The translations under genes were made by a program, and so were the position numbers. The notes beneath the pieces were generated by a model. That model worked only from the letters and a program-made list of their open reading frames with translations, had not been told where the DNA came from and ran no database searches. Positions 47,341 through 59,879 of a stretch of 64,000 nucleotides of DNA are shown one piece after another. The DNA is from Acheta domesticus (Eukaryota; Arthropoda; Insecta; Orthoptera; Gryllidae). The stretch is taken from assembly GCA_031308135.1 (NCBI GenBank), contig JAHLJT010009436.1, positions 136,220,950 to 136,284,949 on the forward strand. The letters are read 5' to 3'. Positions within the stretch are counted from its first letter, which is position 1. Every line of letters starts with the position of its first letter.

Positions 47341-48655
47341 GAGTGAGCAGGTAGCAATATCTGCATACTTGGGGGAAGACAATCGAGAGATGCCTGACAG
47401 AGAACTTCCTGACGTCAAGAACTCGCTTAACTCAGCAAAGTGATTTTTTTCATGGACAACTTGTCTGTTAACGTGATAAATATTGTGTGTTAACAATCTT
47501 ATACACTTGTAATTACCATTAATACTTACAAATTACTAACTAATATAATGTATAGAATATACATTACAAGACAGAACACTCCGTATTAAAACAAATTTGA
47601 TAATGGTTTGATAAATTTCTTATGAACACTTCAGTACTTCATTTGACGATTTTATTTAAATTAACTTACCAATCAATGATTATTCTGAGAGGGATTCCTT
47701 AATTACATAATGGAAGTCAATAAGGTGCATTGTGATAATTAATTAAAATGTTCTCCCCTATTATTTCTCGAAAGTGTTCTTCTGCATCCCATTAAACTCA
47801 TTCCTTTTAATCGAATTTACGAATGCAAACTTTATTTCGATGCTGGGGATTTTCGTCTCCGAGCAATTCGTATTCGCCGGAAAGAATATTGCTGGGAAGT
47901 CTTTCAATTTCTACAAACTAGCTAAGATTTTTATTACACCAGAGGGACTGTAACGAGGTTCTCTGTAACCTTAAGTTATCGAGAAGTTGTTTATAAGTCC
48001 GTTATTTGAAAATAGTTTCAAAGTTGTGGATGAAGTAGAGAACATTGAAGTGAAGCTACTCTGAGGTAATTTTTCTTTGGTTCGAAATTAATTTGTGTCT
48101 GAAAGATTTTTCGGACCCAATTAGAAACTTCTAGCTGCAGTCTTTCGCTGTTTGCGTCACTTCAATGAAGGAGTTAATTCCCTGCACATTTTCCAGCTGA
48201 ATTAAAAACAGTGTCTAGTAACAAAAGTTCTCTAGAAACCTTAGAGAAGTTTTGAACGAGCTTCAAAATTAGTTTGGTGAGAAAGACGGTATAATCTAAA
48301 ATATTTTATTGGGAATTTTATTATTGAAGAAAACATTCCTTATGTTTTTTAACAGAACCTCATGTCATCCATTGTCATCATAAGATGATTAGGTTTGAAG
48401 TTCTTACGAAAACTCCCACTTACGTCAGTATTCACGTAGGTTTAAATGATGATTGTTCTCCCATTTGAATTTACTGTCCAGTGGTAGCATTAATCAATCT
48501 ACAATACTTGGCAAATCATTTCGATTCAACTCAATTCGTAAATCGCAAGTATGTCCAGATTATGAAACATTTTATGGTACAATACATGAGTAAACGCATG
48601 CGAAAATATATATCATATTTTTAAAAATTGGGAGAGAGAATTTGGAAGGAAGAAA
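47341..48655. other. AT-rich spacer, nothing recognised
   Basis: AT-rich unique sequence. Confidence 0.5.
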
Positions 48656-48741
48656 ATAGATCGTAAGCGTGGTTTGGTGAAAGAGCAGGCCTATTATTAT
48701 TATTACTATTCTTTTTCTTCTTCTTCTTCTTCTTCTTCTTC

Positions 48742-48774
<33 letters not shown>

Positions 48775-48780
48775 TATCAT
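48656..48780 (+). mobile_element. Retrotransposon tail fragment followed by (ATT)n/(CTT)n
   Basis: GCGTGGTTTGGTGAAAGAGC then AGGCCT (to 48692) matches the minus-strand segment near 7125-7150 (ACGTGGTTAGGAGAAAGAGC then AGGCCT). It is followed by (ATT)n, a CTT run of about eleven units (about 48711-48743) and (ATT)n to 48779. The shared segment next to trinucleotide repeats at two loci suggests one retroelement family whose tail has expanded and changed. Confidence 0.5.
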
Positions 48781-49049
48781 TGTTATCATGAATATTATCG
48801 TTTCTTACCCTTTTCACTTGATTTTACGAATGTAAATACGCTCTCCCATAATCTCATAATTCTAGAAATTTTACATTCATTAGTTTGAACAGAATGTCCT
48901 GTATCCACTTAAATTCATATCATAGACTTGCTCAGTAATTGAATCGATTCTTCAACCAAAGGAGCTATTGGGGTGTGTACGTGAGAGCACGAAGCCAACT
49001 CGTGTGCACACGTCATCCGCCTCCATGCATGTGGAGGGGCAGGCGGAGG
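48781..49049. other. AT-rich spacer
   Basis: Nothing recognised. A short imperfect GTGTACGTGAGAGCACG word lies just before the next element. Confidence 0.4.
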
Positions 49050-49140
49050 GCACTGTTGTTAGCGTTAGAGGAGTAGCCCTACCCGCACGGACTTCCGGTG
49101 AGTCAGAAAGAGGGTCGCATGTTCGAGTCCTAAGGAAGGG
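49050..49140 (+). mobile_element. Degenerate tRNA-like SINE head
   Basis: TAGCGTTAGAGGAGTAG at about 49060 resembles an A box and TGTTCGAGTCC at about 49120 a B box with one mismatch. Spacing is slightly long. No body or tail could be traced. Confidence 0.4.
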
Positions 49141-51072
49141 CCAGTGGTTGTCGGTCACGCGAGGAAGGGACGCGGTCGTTCGCGAGGGTCACCCTACCTG
49201 TATGCGTCAGCATTTCGAAGCTTCTACAAAACCGCAAGCTTCACTAAAAGTGGATTTAATAAATGGACCATAGCAAGGTAGTTAAGAATAATTCGAGCTC
49301 GTGCTTGTCAAAATTATTGACTACGATTTTGTTCAAGTGGCTTGCATCTTTTAAACTGTGATATTCCTAACATAAAATCCGTATTTTTTCGAAGAAAAAA
49401 ATAATACTTTTTGGTTCAAATATTATTTGTATTGGCATAACTTCGATTTCTCTTTTCAGTTAGTCTGTGCTGATATATTTTCACCTATATATCTATTATC
49501 CCTAGCATGTAGGGATACAGAACAACTTTTTATCTTTAATTGATAATCATTGCATTATTTTATGTTTATGTTTAGAGAACAGTATCCTAATACGTCACTA
49601 ATAAATATAACCACATTTCAATGTTTTTCGGTTAATATCCATATAAAAACTTGTGTTAAATTCTAGGTTATTGTATTTATTTTTGAAGAAAGAAGCTTGA
49701 CATAATTGAATGCACGCTTCAACAATGTGTACTGAATATTTGTTCATTAGGTTTCATATACACACATGATACGATTGTCTGAAAGAAGGAAGTGATTTGA
49801 GAACCCACCAAAGAGAAGCAATATCTCCGGATGTGAAAAGCTCATATTACTTTATTGAACATTTCCTCTTGTTTCTCTCCTTCCTCCAGAGCGTAAATTT
49901 ACATTTAACCGTTCGATTGTTGTATAAAAAACGTTGAAAACACGAATGAAATATGAGAACGTTAATGTGAATTCAGAGGAAATTGATGATGTATATCCTT
50001 AATTCAAGGTAATTCCATTGACAATGGGAGGAAATGCTACACAAAACATTTATTAAGTGTCGAGTTTACTCCTTGAGAATCAATCAATCTGCATACCCAA
50101 TCCACGTTGGAATAAGAGCAGTATGTGTTTGCACGATCGGCAAATTATTTGTTATCATTCAAAACCTATCCAGGAAACGGGAGTAAGACACTTCGGGATA
50201 TCGCTTGCAGTGCGTCAATATTTTCTCTACAAATGTTGTTGTAACTAAGCTGTGGCTTTCAAGAAAACGAGGAGCTTCACATAATAGCGTGGAAACGAGC
50301 TATTGCGGTTGCCTTGAGATTTTCCTTCCCTTCAATGCAATGGACACAGTTGTTGATTAGATAGGGGAGCATACAATAGAAGCTCAATCCGTTATCTAGT
50401 GCCGATATCTTTAATCAAACGGTGAAAGGGATGAGCTAAATGCTGACGGGCATGCAAATCATTCATGGATATTTCTGGAGCTACCATCTCCCAACTTCAT
50501 GAAAAATAATAAATAAAATATATGTATTTACGTGTTGGGTGCGTTATTTCTGTAATTACTTTAGCTTTCTCTATGCTATATTTTTTCTATTATCATTGAT
50601 TTACGCATTTGATTTTCTGGTACTTGACTGACAACGTTTGAAATAACGTACGCTGCCTATTACATTGAATAATGTACATTGAAAAAGCGTGTTTATGTTT
50701 GTACAATACTAGTGTTTGTCTATAGTCGATAAATACCTAATTCCTTTTAATTCTCATGGTAGTTCTAGAAATTCATCGGATTTATTTGTGCGCTGTTTAT
50801 TTGTGTGTTTTAAGGCTAGATCAAACCTAATTAGCTATAATCAGTGATATTTTAATAAAGCAGTAATGTCGTTCACTTTTTTAAAGGGTCGTAAAGATGT
50901 GAAAGTGTGAGGTCTATCCTCACATCCCTAACATTCACATATAACTAAAATTCTAAGTCAATTTACAAGTGGCCCGGAATTCTTGTGAAAGTTAGCCTAG
51001 ATCACAACACCCTTCTACTTTCAACACTCGAAACACAAGAACCATTCCACGTGGTAAAATATTTCTATATTT
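49141..51072. other. AT-rich spacer, nothing recognised
   Basis: AT-rich unique sequence. A small stem (TGTGAGG, four bases, then CCTCACA) lies near 50908. Confidence 0.5.
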
Positions 51073-51587
51073 TGTGTTTCTGGGCGCATCAATTGCAGTG
51101 ATCATTAGTCCATTAATGCAGTACATGTTTTTATCACAATGGTTAAGGTGCTTTTCCCCGCTGAATGGGGACAACCGACCTACACGTTGAATTACGGGAT
51201 ATTCTCTATCCAGATATCTCCCCCCAGCGGAGCACCTCCGCAGCTGAGACAAGCTCTAAGCTCCCGACCGCTCTCTCGACATGTGAAGGGCATTTAAGTA
51301 TGTTTATCAGTAAAGAAGAGGAAGGAAAGATCTCGCGTGGTCTGTGGCCAGTTAATTCGGGAACTGCTCCGGCATTCGCCTGGTTCTCAAGGGAAAAACC
51401 ACAGAAAACTAACGATCACAGCAGCCGGCCCCTACAATTCACCTCCAGGTAGCGGCTGAATTGGACCTAGCTATATATAGTGTCGAAAATCCTACCAGTG
51501 TTGGGACTCCTGATCCTAGGACTTCCTGATCAGAAGCACTTGAGTGACATCAGTTGAATGTCTGAGCCACCTCAGTCGGTCTAAGAG
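51073..51587 (-). mobile_element. Composite tRNA-derived SINE, full-length copy 2 (about 515 bp)
   Basis: Read on the minus strand, the copy starts CCGACTGAGGTGGCTCAGAC (A-box region). It has a mutated B box (GGATCAGGAGTCC), the linker CACTGGTAGGATTTTCGACA, the middle words TAGGTCCAATTCAGCCGC and GGGGCCGGCTGCTGTGATC, then GAGCGGTCGGGAGCTTAGAG, CGCTGGGGGGAGATATCTGG, GTGTAGGTCGGT and the end GCAATTGATGCGCCCAGAAA. Block order and total length match copy 1. The segment about 51330-51400 (minus-strand CTTGAGAACCAGGCGAATGC) differs between copies. The damaged B box suggests this copy is no longer transcribed by pol III. Confidence 0.9.
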
Positions 51588-52729
51588 GCAAAAATGAAAA
51601 TATCACAGTCCCTAGGCCTCATTCCTATTCTTCTCACAAGACACGTCTAAGTCTCTCAGCGGTAACGGCGGTGATAGCGACGAAGGCGGCAGGCCCATAG
51701 AATCGCGCGGAAACATCTCTGTTTGCTTCCGGTGGCGGCTCCTTCATTAACATACCACTCCAGAGGTGACCTCTGGGTCCCAGGCCTCGCTTAGTTCATT
51801 TCATTACTAGTCGTTTGCGGCGGCATCCGGGTGGTAACGTGGCAAATGGCCCTGTTCATCTTCACAAGAGATGCATGTTGCGAGGGAGTTCGATTTTTTT
51901 TGTGCCCGTTCTCAAAGTAATCAGTTGGGTGCCAGATGTTTATTGTAGAACGAGCTACCTTGCGTAAAGTAATTAATTGTTTTGGAGTTACATAAAATAG
52001 ATTAATAGTTATTAATGCGTCAAGGACGTTATAAGGGTTATAACGATCGAGCGGCGACTAAATGCTCGAGAGCCGCCGTACGATCATTAGAACCAGTTAA
52101 CAACCGTAGTATATACCAAATTTTTAATTTTTACCTCATTTTATTGATTCACTTTTACTTACTAACAAGGTGTTCACTTGATTCGGTTTGTTTTTTAATA
52201 TTCCCCTCTTAAAATTCCTTCAAGAGAACATCGTTCATCTGTTTTCATATTTCCCTCTTAATCACGATCCTCTCCATCTAGGTAAGTCATGCAGTGTATA
52301 TCGAGCTTTGTATCGAAGGCAATAATAAGCTAAAATGTTTCAGAAAAAAATATTTTAATGGAAACGCATACTTGATTGTTGAACTGTATTCCAGAAATTG
52401 TATCCAAAGTATATTTACAATATTTCACTAAAATTTCTCACTAAAAAAACTCTTAAAATGGTAGGCATCGCTGCGCCTCGTATCATGTTCGCTTCTGAAA
52501 ATCAGAGAGCTAGGAATTGTCTAATAAGTAAGGTAAACTAGTATGCTCCCAAGGTAATAAACAACAAAGTTCAATTTTGTTCATCTTTTCAAGATTTTAT
52601 GAAACTACAATTTTGGTGAGCGTTTTGTGATAGAAAAATCTTTGTTGTAGGTTGAAAGAACATGATGAACGTATTTTTTTTCGAGTGAAGGTAATGTGCT
52701 GCTGAGAATTCCATCCCCGAGTTTGACCC
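51588..52729. other. Spacer with a weak stem-loop
   Basis: 51640-51880 has intermediate GC with no recognised content. An imperfect stem (TAACGATCGAGCGGCGAC against the complement of GCCGCCGTACGATCATTA) lies at about 52041-52089. The rest is AT-rich. Confidence 0.45.
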
Positions 52730-53045
52730 GCAGTCCCAAACTCGTCCCAGGTTAATTCCCTTCGGAATGGGTCTCCCTTCTTTTTGGTCTCCTTCTCCTC
52801 CTCCTCCTTCAGTGAGAATCCCTCGGTCAGAGCACCACTCGAGAGCGGGGAACGTGGGCTGCATTGAAGTGCAGCGCAGAGGCGGGTACTGTTCAACAGC
52901 GCTCTCTCGGCGCGGCCTAGATTCCGAGCCCGTAACCTGCGCGCCCGACGAACTAGTCAAGGCAGCCTCCACCTCCGCCCTCGACGGCACGAACAGCGCC
53001 CGCCGGCCGAGGGCGCAGTGGGTCAACAAGCCACTGACACTGCGC
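52730..53045. other. GC-rich stretch
   Basis: GC-richer block with open frames on both strands (190 codons minus, 101 codons plus). No domain recognised. Confidence 0.4.
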
Positions 53046-53924
53046 CATGGTTCACTTTTTGAGAAAAAATAAATAAAAAATAGGCAATGGGTCAGAATTT
53101 TGTGTTTTGCACACAAAAGACAGTGCGAGTTTTTGAGGGGCGGAGTTGTTATGATTTCCATTAAAATATTAGAATTTTATCCAAGAAAAAAAGAAGTTAA
53201 TAACTTTAGTACGTGTTTTCAGAAGGTAATATTCAGAGGAGAACTATAAAGAACATCAGAACAATTAAACAAAACGATTTAATTAATAAAGGGATCATTT
53301 CTGCAGTGTGGCGTTCGTAGAGTAACAAGACGAGGAAATGCAGAAGTGAAGGCTGACTCCTCCAAGTTTGGCACTGTTGATCTGGATTATATCTGATACA
53401 ATCGCTAAGAATGGAAACGACTATAATGTGAATGACATTAGATGTTCCAAGTTGTTGGATCCCAATTACAAAATATATCAAGATCGTAAAAAACCTCAAG
53501 AGTTTACGAGGAGCTTACAAAAATGTCCTTTCCGAAGATACTTTGTATTAGAATGAGAATCCAATGGAAATTTTAATATAATTTTCAATGTATGAACTCT
53601 GTAACCCAATTATTCCAGTTATTATTTCAATACGGGGTGTATGTCTATCACTTAAAAAACATCCTGAGTAAGTATATTGTGTTGATCGCACGTAGAAAAG
53701 AGTCTATTTCAATGAATTGATTCATTTACAATGCATTTTCATTTCAAATATCTTAACTACTATAAAAACGAGGCTGCTATAAATATATTTAAAAAATTAT
53801 AAGAATGCATCAACCCCAGAAACCAATGAAATCATCTTATGACCAAAATAAAATGTTACTATGTTCGTATTATTGATTTCCCCCCTTTTCTTCAAATTCT
53901 GTAACACTGTCCCTGCTTGCTGTT
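53046..53924. other. AT-rich spacer, nothing recognised
   Basis: AT-rich unique sequence. Confidence 0.5.
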
Positions 53925-54005
53925 GGAAACTGGCCTGGAGTCGAACCCGCTCCCGAGATAAGGCAACCGCACACGGTCGCACTAGATTGCAGCGGAGATA
54001 ACTCC
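53925..54005 (-). mobile_element. tRNA-like SINE head
   Basis: On the minus strand a B box GGTTCGACTCC (53948-53938) matches the consensus exactly, with an A-box-like TCTAGTGCGACCG near 53987-53974 upstream. It could be the head of a SINE whose body lies toward 53880, or a decayed tRNA pseudogene. No full cloverleaf could be drawn. Confidence 0.45.
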
Positions 54006-56999
54006 CTGCATATCGTGGCGGAGGGGCCCGTTTATCAGGGTAATTGCACTAGGTTCTAAATTTATTAAGCGAGGAATTCACTCGGCGATGCATCATGCGG
54101 AGCTGCTTCATGCCAGTGTAGTAGAAGCTGATGAAGTTCTTGATCCGCTTAATTGTTAGATAATTATTGTTTGTAGGATACAGCTTTGCTCAAAACCCAT
54201 GTAAGATCTATAATGCATTTATTTTTCAGTGTGTTTTTATTTTAGAGCAATTCAAAGTTACGCTCATCTAAATTACTAATTTTCAGTGCGCGCAGAAATT
54301 GTGATTGCGTTTGCGTTGAAGTCTTATACATGACTAATTGCAAAAATGGGGAAAATCCTTAAGATCTTGTTGAATTTTAAAATATTTGGTGAAGGTTGTT
54401 TAAGGTCATCACAACTAGCTGTTTGAATTTGGTGTGGTGAATCTGGACACCATTACATCGAGTAATATTAGTCCTTTCTTAAAGTCAATGTAGGAAGATG
54501 TTTACGTGTACAGAGATATTTACTTTGTAACTAATTATTGAAAAGGACTTTTAGAAATATACTGATACAACATATTTTAGTATTTTTTATAAAATAAAAC
54601 CAATGAGTATTAAACATAAATTTTCAAGAACCATTTTCGTTTTTATATTTTTGAAGTCGAGTGAAAGGAAATTATGTCAGACCACATTATACATTTCCTA
54701 GGTACTGTCTTCCGTTAAGAGAGCGTGAGGTTTAACGGCAGAGTAGAACACTCCGTAGAGCGGGAGGAAGCAACAAAAGGGAAATTCAATTGAAGGTGTT
54801 TCCGCTCCCACGCCATGTACAGGCGAAAGTTGATCAATACTTCACAGCAACTTCCTAGCACCTTGCAGTGGCATAAATGTTCCATCTGTTTTCTCTTTCT
54901 TCTGCACTCTCATATTATACAGAAGACTCAACTGATCGTAAGCGGAATAAGAAACACTGCATGCCATGTCTAATTATGCAGCCCGTTATATATAGACAAC
55001 CTTTTGGATTATCACATCTTCAGGTGCTAAGAATGAAAATGTCCGTCCCCTCAATGAGAGAGATTTTATTTCCCTATAAAAATTAAATTTTCGGAAATTA
55101 CAAAAGTGACTTCGAAGTATACAAATGCATTTACATGTAAACAATAATTTTTTAACAAACATTTAATATTTTTATTGAAAATAGACCCGATTTGTCTAAA
55201 AATTTCACGAAAATTACTCAAAATTTAAAACAACTGCACACAAATTCATTTAATGACCTAATATTGAAGAGTAGATTGCATTTATAAAATAAACTCTAAC
55301 TTCAAAAATGAAGGTGTAGGTGGTATTCCAACGCAGTTAAGCTTTTACAATTTTCTAAAATCCAAAACATTTTAATTAAAATCGAGCTTTTATCGTACTC
55401 ACAAGTTTGTATAGTTTTATTTGACCAAAAGAAATTCAAAGAAATAATTTGGAGTCATTTTTGACACAAAAATAGAAATGTTTTGAGCTTCTTGTAATGT
55501 GATACCCAAAATTATCCGTAAGATCCGTTTGAAAATTATAGGGCTAGATCGAGCTAGATCGACCAGGGAATACTCATTTTCGAGAAAATCTGTCCAAGAG
55601 TAGAGTGCAGTTTAATCGCTTGTTTCATTTGCATGGTTAATGTTTTGCTTCATTATTTTATTACGGTTTATTTCGGCCCATTATCACATAATATTTTAAA
55701 ATCAGTGTGATACCTCAGGGATCTTATACTTTTTAAGGCGAAAGAAAATTATCTAAATTGGTATGTATTTCCGAACGCAATAACCGAACAACATTTAAAA
55801 AATAATTAATTACCTAAATAACCTTCTCCTCGCGAAATTGATTAAAAATCAGATTAAGTTGATTTTGAGTTTTTATTACAATTCTCTGAAACAAATGTTT
55901 CCACAATTTGAAGAAAGTTTTGAATTATTTACAACTAGGTTATCGAATTTATTAGTATGTTTCCTTGTTAAATATATCTCAGTGATTTTCATATTTAAGA
56001 ATGTAAATAAAAACAAAACAAAAGATTTCACTTAGGAAAGTATTCATTCTTATAGGTCAAGTCGGAAATACGTTATGGATAACTCAACTGAATAGTTATT
56101 TACATTTTTACGAATATTTTTCTTTTACACTCCGTTACATTCTGATAAAACTTTGGATTTTGGTTTCTTAAATTTTGTTTATTTTCTTAATAAATTTGTT
56201 TTTTTATTACTTTTGTTTTCAACACACGTTGGTTTCTCTTTTACAATTGAATTTCTATTCGCATAGTTCTAACAGCACCGACACTGCTGCTAGCATTGTC
56301 TGAGTAATAAATATCCTTCTTTACACTTCAACGTTTTTGCTAGCACTTTATTTCGCTGTATTTGTCTCACAAATTGCTGTAGATACATCCTAGTCGGCCA
56401 CTTCAGTACTCTTCTTACGTTCTACACATACATTTTTATCCCTTTTTCCAGCCCCGAAAAAATGAATTTTGCGCTTTTCGGCACACACATCTCATAAATT
56501 ACCTCAATATTACACAGATCACACATCTCTTATAAATACATGCTCACAATTTTTAATAACCATAATTTTCATCTTATATAGTACCCGAAGTCCTCTCGTC
56601 TGTTTTCTATTTGAAGATAATAAACACGTTACATAAGTGTAATATTCAACGTTTGCAGCGTCGTGTTATTAGAATATGGAGCTTACACGTGTTCCATTAA
56701 AGAACGATATGAGTTCACGTGTAAAAATTAATTTCAATCAAAATGATTAAAACGTTATTTTCAAAATACTTTATCGTGGTATCTTCTCACTTCACTCTCT
56801 AGTCGCCCTTCCGTCTATTCACAATTCGACTTTCCCCCATCTCTCAACTTCCTTCCTTGAGCCCTATTCACCACTCACCTCACCAAGCCTCAACCCTCGT
56901 TCCCGACGAAGTCCTCTTCCAGCCTCATTCACACTTCACCGTCCGCTGCACCCTTCACCACCACCGTCAACACCTTCAACGGCCTCTCGCCAGCCGTGC
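54006..56999. other. Long AT-rich spacer
   Basis: AT-rich, with a pyrimidine-rich run-up to the next GC island from about 56790. No gene or repeat recognised. Confidence 0.5.
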
Positions 57000-57720
57000 G
57001 CTCATCACGCCACGCACTTCGCGCTTCGTGCCCCCTTGTCACCTCGGCCAGCGTGCCGCCGCCGCGCCGCGCAGCGCCCCGCCCCGTCACGATATCCCGC
57101 CCTCGATCAAATCAGCGAGCGTAGATTTTAATTACGACGCAGCGCTCGCGGCCGTTAATGAAGAAATTTAATGTGCAACGACACGCGGCGCGGGCGGCGT
57201 GGGCGGCGCGGGTGGGGTGGGCGGTGTGGGCGAAGCGGGTGTAGCCGGTGGCGCGGGCGGCGTCGGTGGAGTGGGCGGCGAGGGCGGGGAGGGTGGCGCG
57301 AGCGGGGTAAGCGTGGTGGGCGGAGCAGCCGTGGTGAGCGGGGAGGGCGGCACGAGCGGGATGGGCGGCGCGGGTGAAGAGGGAGGGGCGAACGGGGTGG
57401 GCGGCGCGGTTGGGCGTGGCGGGCGGGGGTGGGGCGGGGTGCGCGAGGCGGGTAAGGTGGGCGGAGCGAGCGGGGTGGACGGCGTGGTTGGGAGTGGCGG
57501 GCGGGGGTGGGGCGGGGTGCGCAAGACGGGTGAGGTGGGTGGGGCGAGTGGGGTGGGCGGCGCGGTTGGGCATGGCGGGCGGGGGTGGGGCGGGGTGCGC
57601 GCGGCGAGCGGCGAGCGCTGGCGCAGCGCGGGTTCCGCGTGCGTCGCTCGTTGGCGCAGCGCCGTGAAGGTCGCTCGCTGACGGCGATGGCCCGATCACG
57701 ACGCGCCACCGCTACCGGGG
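57000..57720. other. CpG island containing a minisatellite
   Basis: GC-rich from about 57000. The plus strand switches from C-rich (to about 57110) through a short AT-richer bridge to a long G-rich tract from 57180 to 57660 made of GGGCGGCGCGGG-like words. Frames of 160, 195 and 184 codons are open at once on both strands because the repeat period is a multiple of three. Confidence 0.6.
57385..57610. repeat. 78-bp GC-rich tandem repeat, nearly three copies
   Basis: The word TGGCGGGCGGGGGTGGGGCG starts at 57417, 57495 and 57573, a fixed 78-bp spacing, and the bases between (GGGGTGCGC, then a GGTGGG/GCGAG-rich part) also repeat with few changes. Upstream (57180-57385) shorter, more degenerate units of similar composition are present. 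Confidence 0.88.
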
Positions 57721-58442
57721 CCTACCATCTCCCCATTGGAACTGTGGACTAAACTACTGGGTAAAAGGATAGGGACGCTAGTGTGACCGGGTGCGGCTTT
57801 AAGGATCGTAATCTCATGATATATCGCATTTGTGACAAATACGAAATACACGGTATCTAGTATGATAACATTAACATAAAAACAACTGAGACAGTATAAA
57901 ACGAGAACGTCAGTGTGGTCTTTTTGTCACTGTTTATGTGCCACACATTCCTGGTCCACGTTCTGTCTCAATATTGCCAGCAATCTGTCTTTTGGTTTCT
58001 GCAAAACGGTGCAAGGTTAGGGCGCTGTACGCTTACCCACTTGAGAGATAATACGCTGCCACACCTGGGCCCTGCCGCGAGAGTTTAGCACATTTGTAGA
58101 GTCTTGACTTTATACACCACGTCTCATGTGACTGACGGTAGAACTAACGACGAGCAATACGTGAAAGGTACGACTTTACTCTTTAATTCATAGAGATAGT
58201 TTGTATGGTTAACCTTACATTTACCTGTTCAAAATGGATGCCGTATTCTGTAAGCCGCAATTTGTGTGCGAAAGATTTTGTGCTAATGAAGAGAACGGGT
58301 ATGGATGTAAAGACCCAGTCATATATATCCAATGATTGCAAGTTTAATTGATATTTTTCGGATTGTTGTTCGTTGTTATGAGATTCGTCAATGGTATTTT
58401 GAACTGGCACTGTTAAATCATAAATATTTATTTATCGTAGGT
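57721..58442. other. AT-rich spacer, nothing recognised
   Basis: Mixed then AT-rich unique sequence. Confidence 0.5.
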
Positions 58443-58530
58443 AATACCACTCGTGCTTTGAAAATTATTAATAAATCCCCGACTCGGAGGAGGGGATTTA
58501 TCTGAGAATTTCCAAAGCACGAGTGGTATT
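58443..58530. repeat. 88-bp foldback element (long hairpin)
   Basis: AATACCACTCGTGCTTTG at 58443 is matched by CAAAGCACGAGTGGTATT near 58530. The pairing continues inward through AAATT and AATAAATCCCC against GGGGATTTAT, giving arms of about 39 bases with few mismatches and a loop of about 11 bases (GACTCGGAGGA). There is no coding sequence. It is most likely a palindromic MITE end or a small foldback element. A single structured RNA is an alternative. Confidence 0.85.
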
Positions 58531-59775
58531 TAATAGGATTATTACACGAATCAAATTATGTTCGAGTTCCCAACTGCGCCAAGAATTGAAAATATGTTAA
58601 AATCAATGAGGTTATGTTATAGTACATAGGCGATTTATTGGGCATCGATATATCAATCAACATATATGAATGTTAAAACCGCGCAGCGTTTAAAGCAGTT
58701 TTCGACCGCAAAAGTATTACTGATGTTTCAATGTTTTGATGTTACTGATGTTTCAAATGAAAATGGCTCTAATATGTAAAAAAGTTAAACCAGTACTACT
58801 CCATGAATTCAACGCATAAGTATATTGTTTCGAAACTGTGACTGTTCTGCTTTTTGTGTGTGAATGTGTGTAATACTCTGCTTTTGCCCCTAAAATTACT
58901 GCGAGTTGTTTTCCGCAAAACTTCTCAAAGACCGTTCCTAAACACTCGTGCAGGCCATCTAATGTTGTTTATTCATGAGAATAAAGTTCCTGAGTAATGT
59001 GTTTTAAACTGTGCCAGGAGTGTAAAGTGATACAGAATGAACGACAAGGGCAATTAAATAATACTTTGCTAAATTAAACGCTAATAGTTTCAAATCATGT
59101 GATACATGGAATGGAGTTCGTTATATTTTTTTCATTATTAGAAAATAATGTAAGTAAAAATTATAATTGTGTAAAAGAAATCTACACAGTTTTTGAACGT
59201 ATTCGAATAGAAATATGAACTATTATTTCGCCAAGTAAAAATACTGCTCACTCCAAAGATGATTGAAATGAAACGAAATTGGATGGGTAGGTCAACGCGT
59301 TCTACAGTACAGAATTAGTGGTAAATAATTCAATAAGTTTCGATTGCACTAACGTGAAATTTAAAATGAAAACCAAGTAATGTCAGATAAGTAATATCTT
59401 AAATTATTAAATTCTAAGACAACTTAACTTCAATGACTTCACGCCCTTTAGTATCTTTTAGACCAGAATATAAGGTATTCCTGACATTGTATCATTAAGA
59501 GAGAAGTAAAGACTTGCGTATATTTTCTTGGGAAAATCATATAATTACTTTGAGTTACAAATTTCCAATGAAAATCTATTTAGAGTAGGCAAAAGAATCT
59601 GTAAAAAGAAATACTATTAGCCAATTCACAGGGTGAACTGACTAACCAAATTTTTGGTACTACTATTGTATTTACTGCATTACTGGAAGAAATCTCTAAA
59701 AGTAACAAATGTACTTACAAATATTAATCACTTTACATTTTCGCCTATTTATTAAAAACCGCGATATTGAAGTTT
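58531..59775. other. AT-rich spacer
   Basis: AT-rich. A partial tandem duplication of TTACTGATGTTTCAA-type words occurs at about 58716-58760. No gene recognised. Confidence 0.5.
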
Positions 59776-59828
59776 GTTTGACGTAAGATTCGAGGCCCCA
59801 TTTCTTGAAATGGTTTTCGTAGGGAGAT
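59776..59828 (-). repeat. Left arm of a 53-bp inverted repeat pair
   Basis: It matches the reverse complement of 60676-60728 at about 48 of 53 positions. The antisense strand could encode PYENHFKKWG, and the same peptide is encoded on the plus strand in the other arm. The arms may be two copies of one short dispersed repeat in opposite orientation or the ends of a larger element. Confidence 0.8.
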
Positions 59829-59879
59829 AAAAAAAGCACTCTCAAAATTAGAAATTCTTGTAAAACATAGGTGAAGTGT

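Noticed and set aside
46666..47496. 276-codon minus-strand frame as a possible gene
   Set aside because: Ser/Pro-rich product across a GC island, with competing plus-strand frames and no domain. Kept only as something to test with RNA data.
57112..57709. 184- and 195-codon minus-strand and 160-codon plus-strand frames
   Set aside because: Created by a 78-bp GC-rich repeat whose length is a multiple of three. Several frames are open at once.
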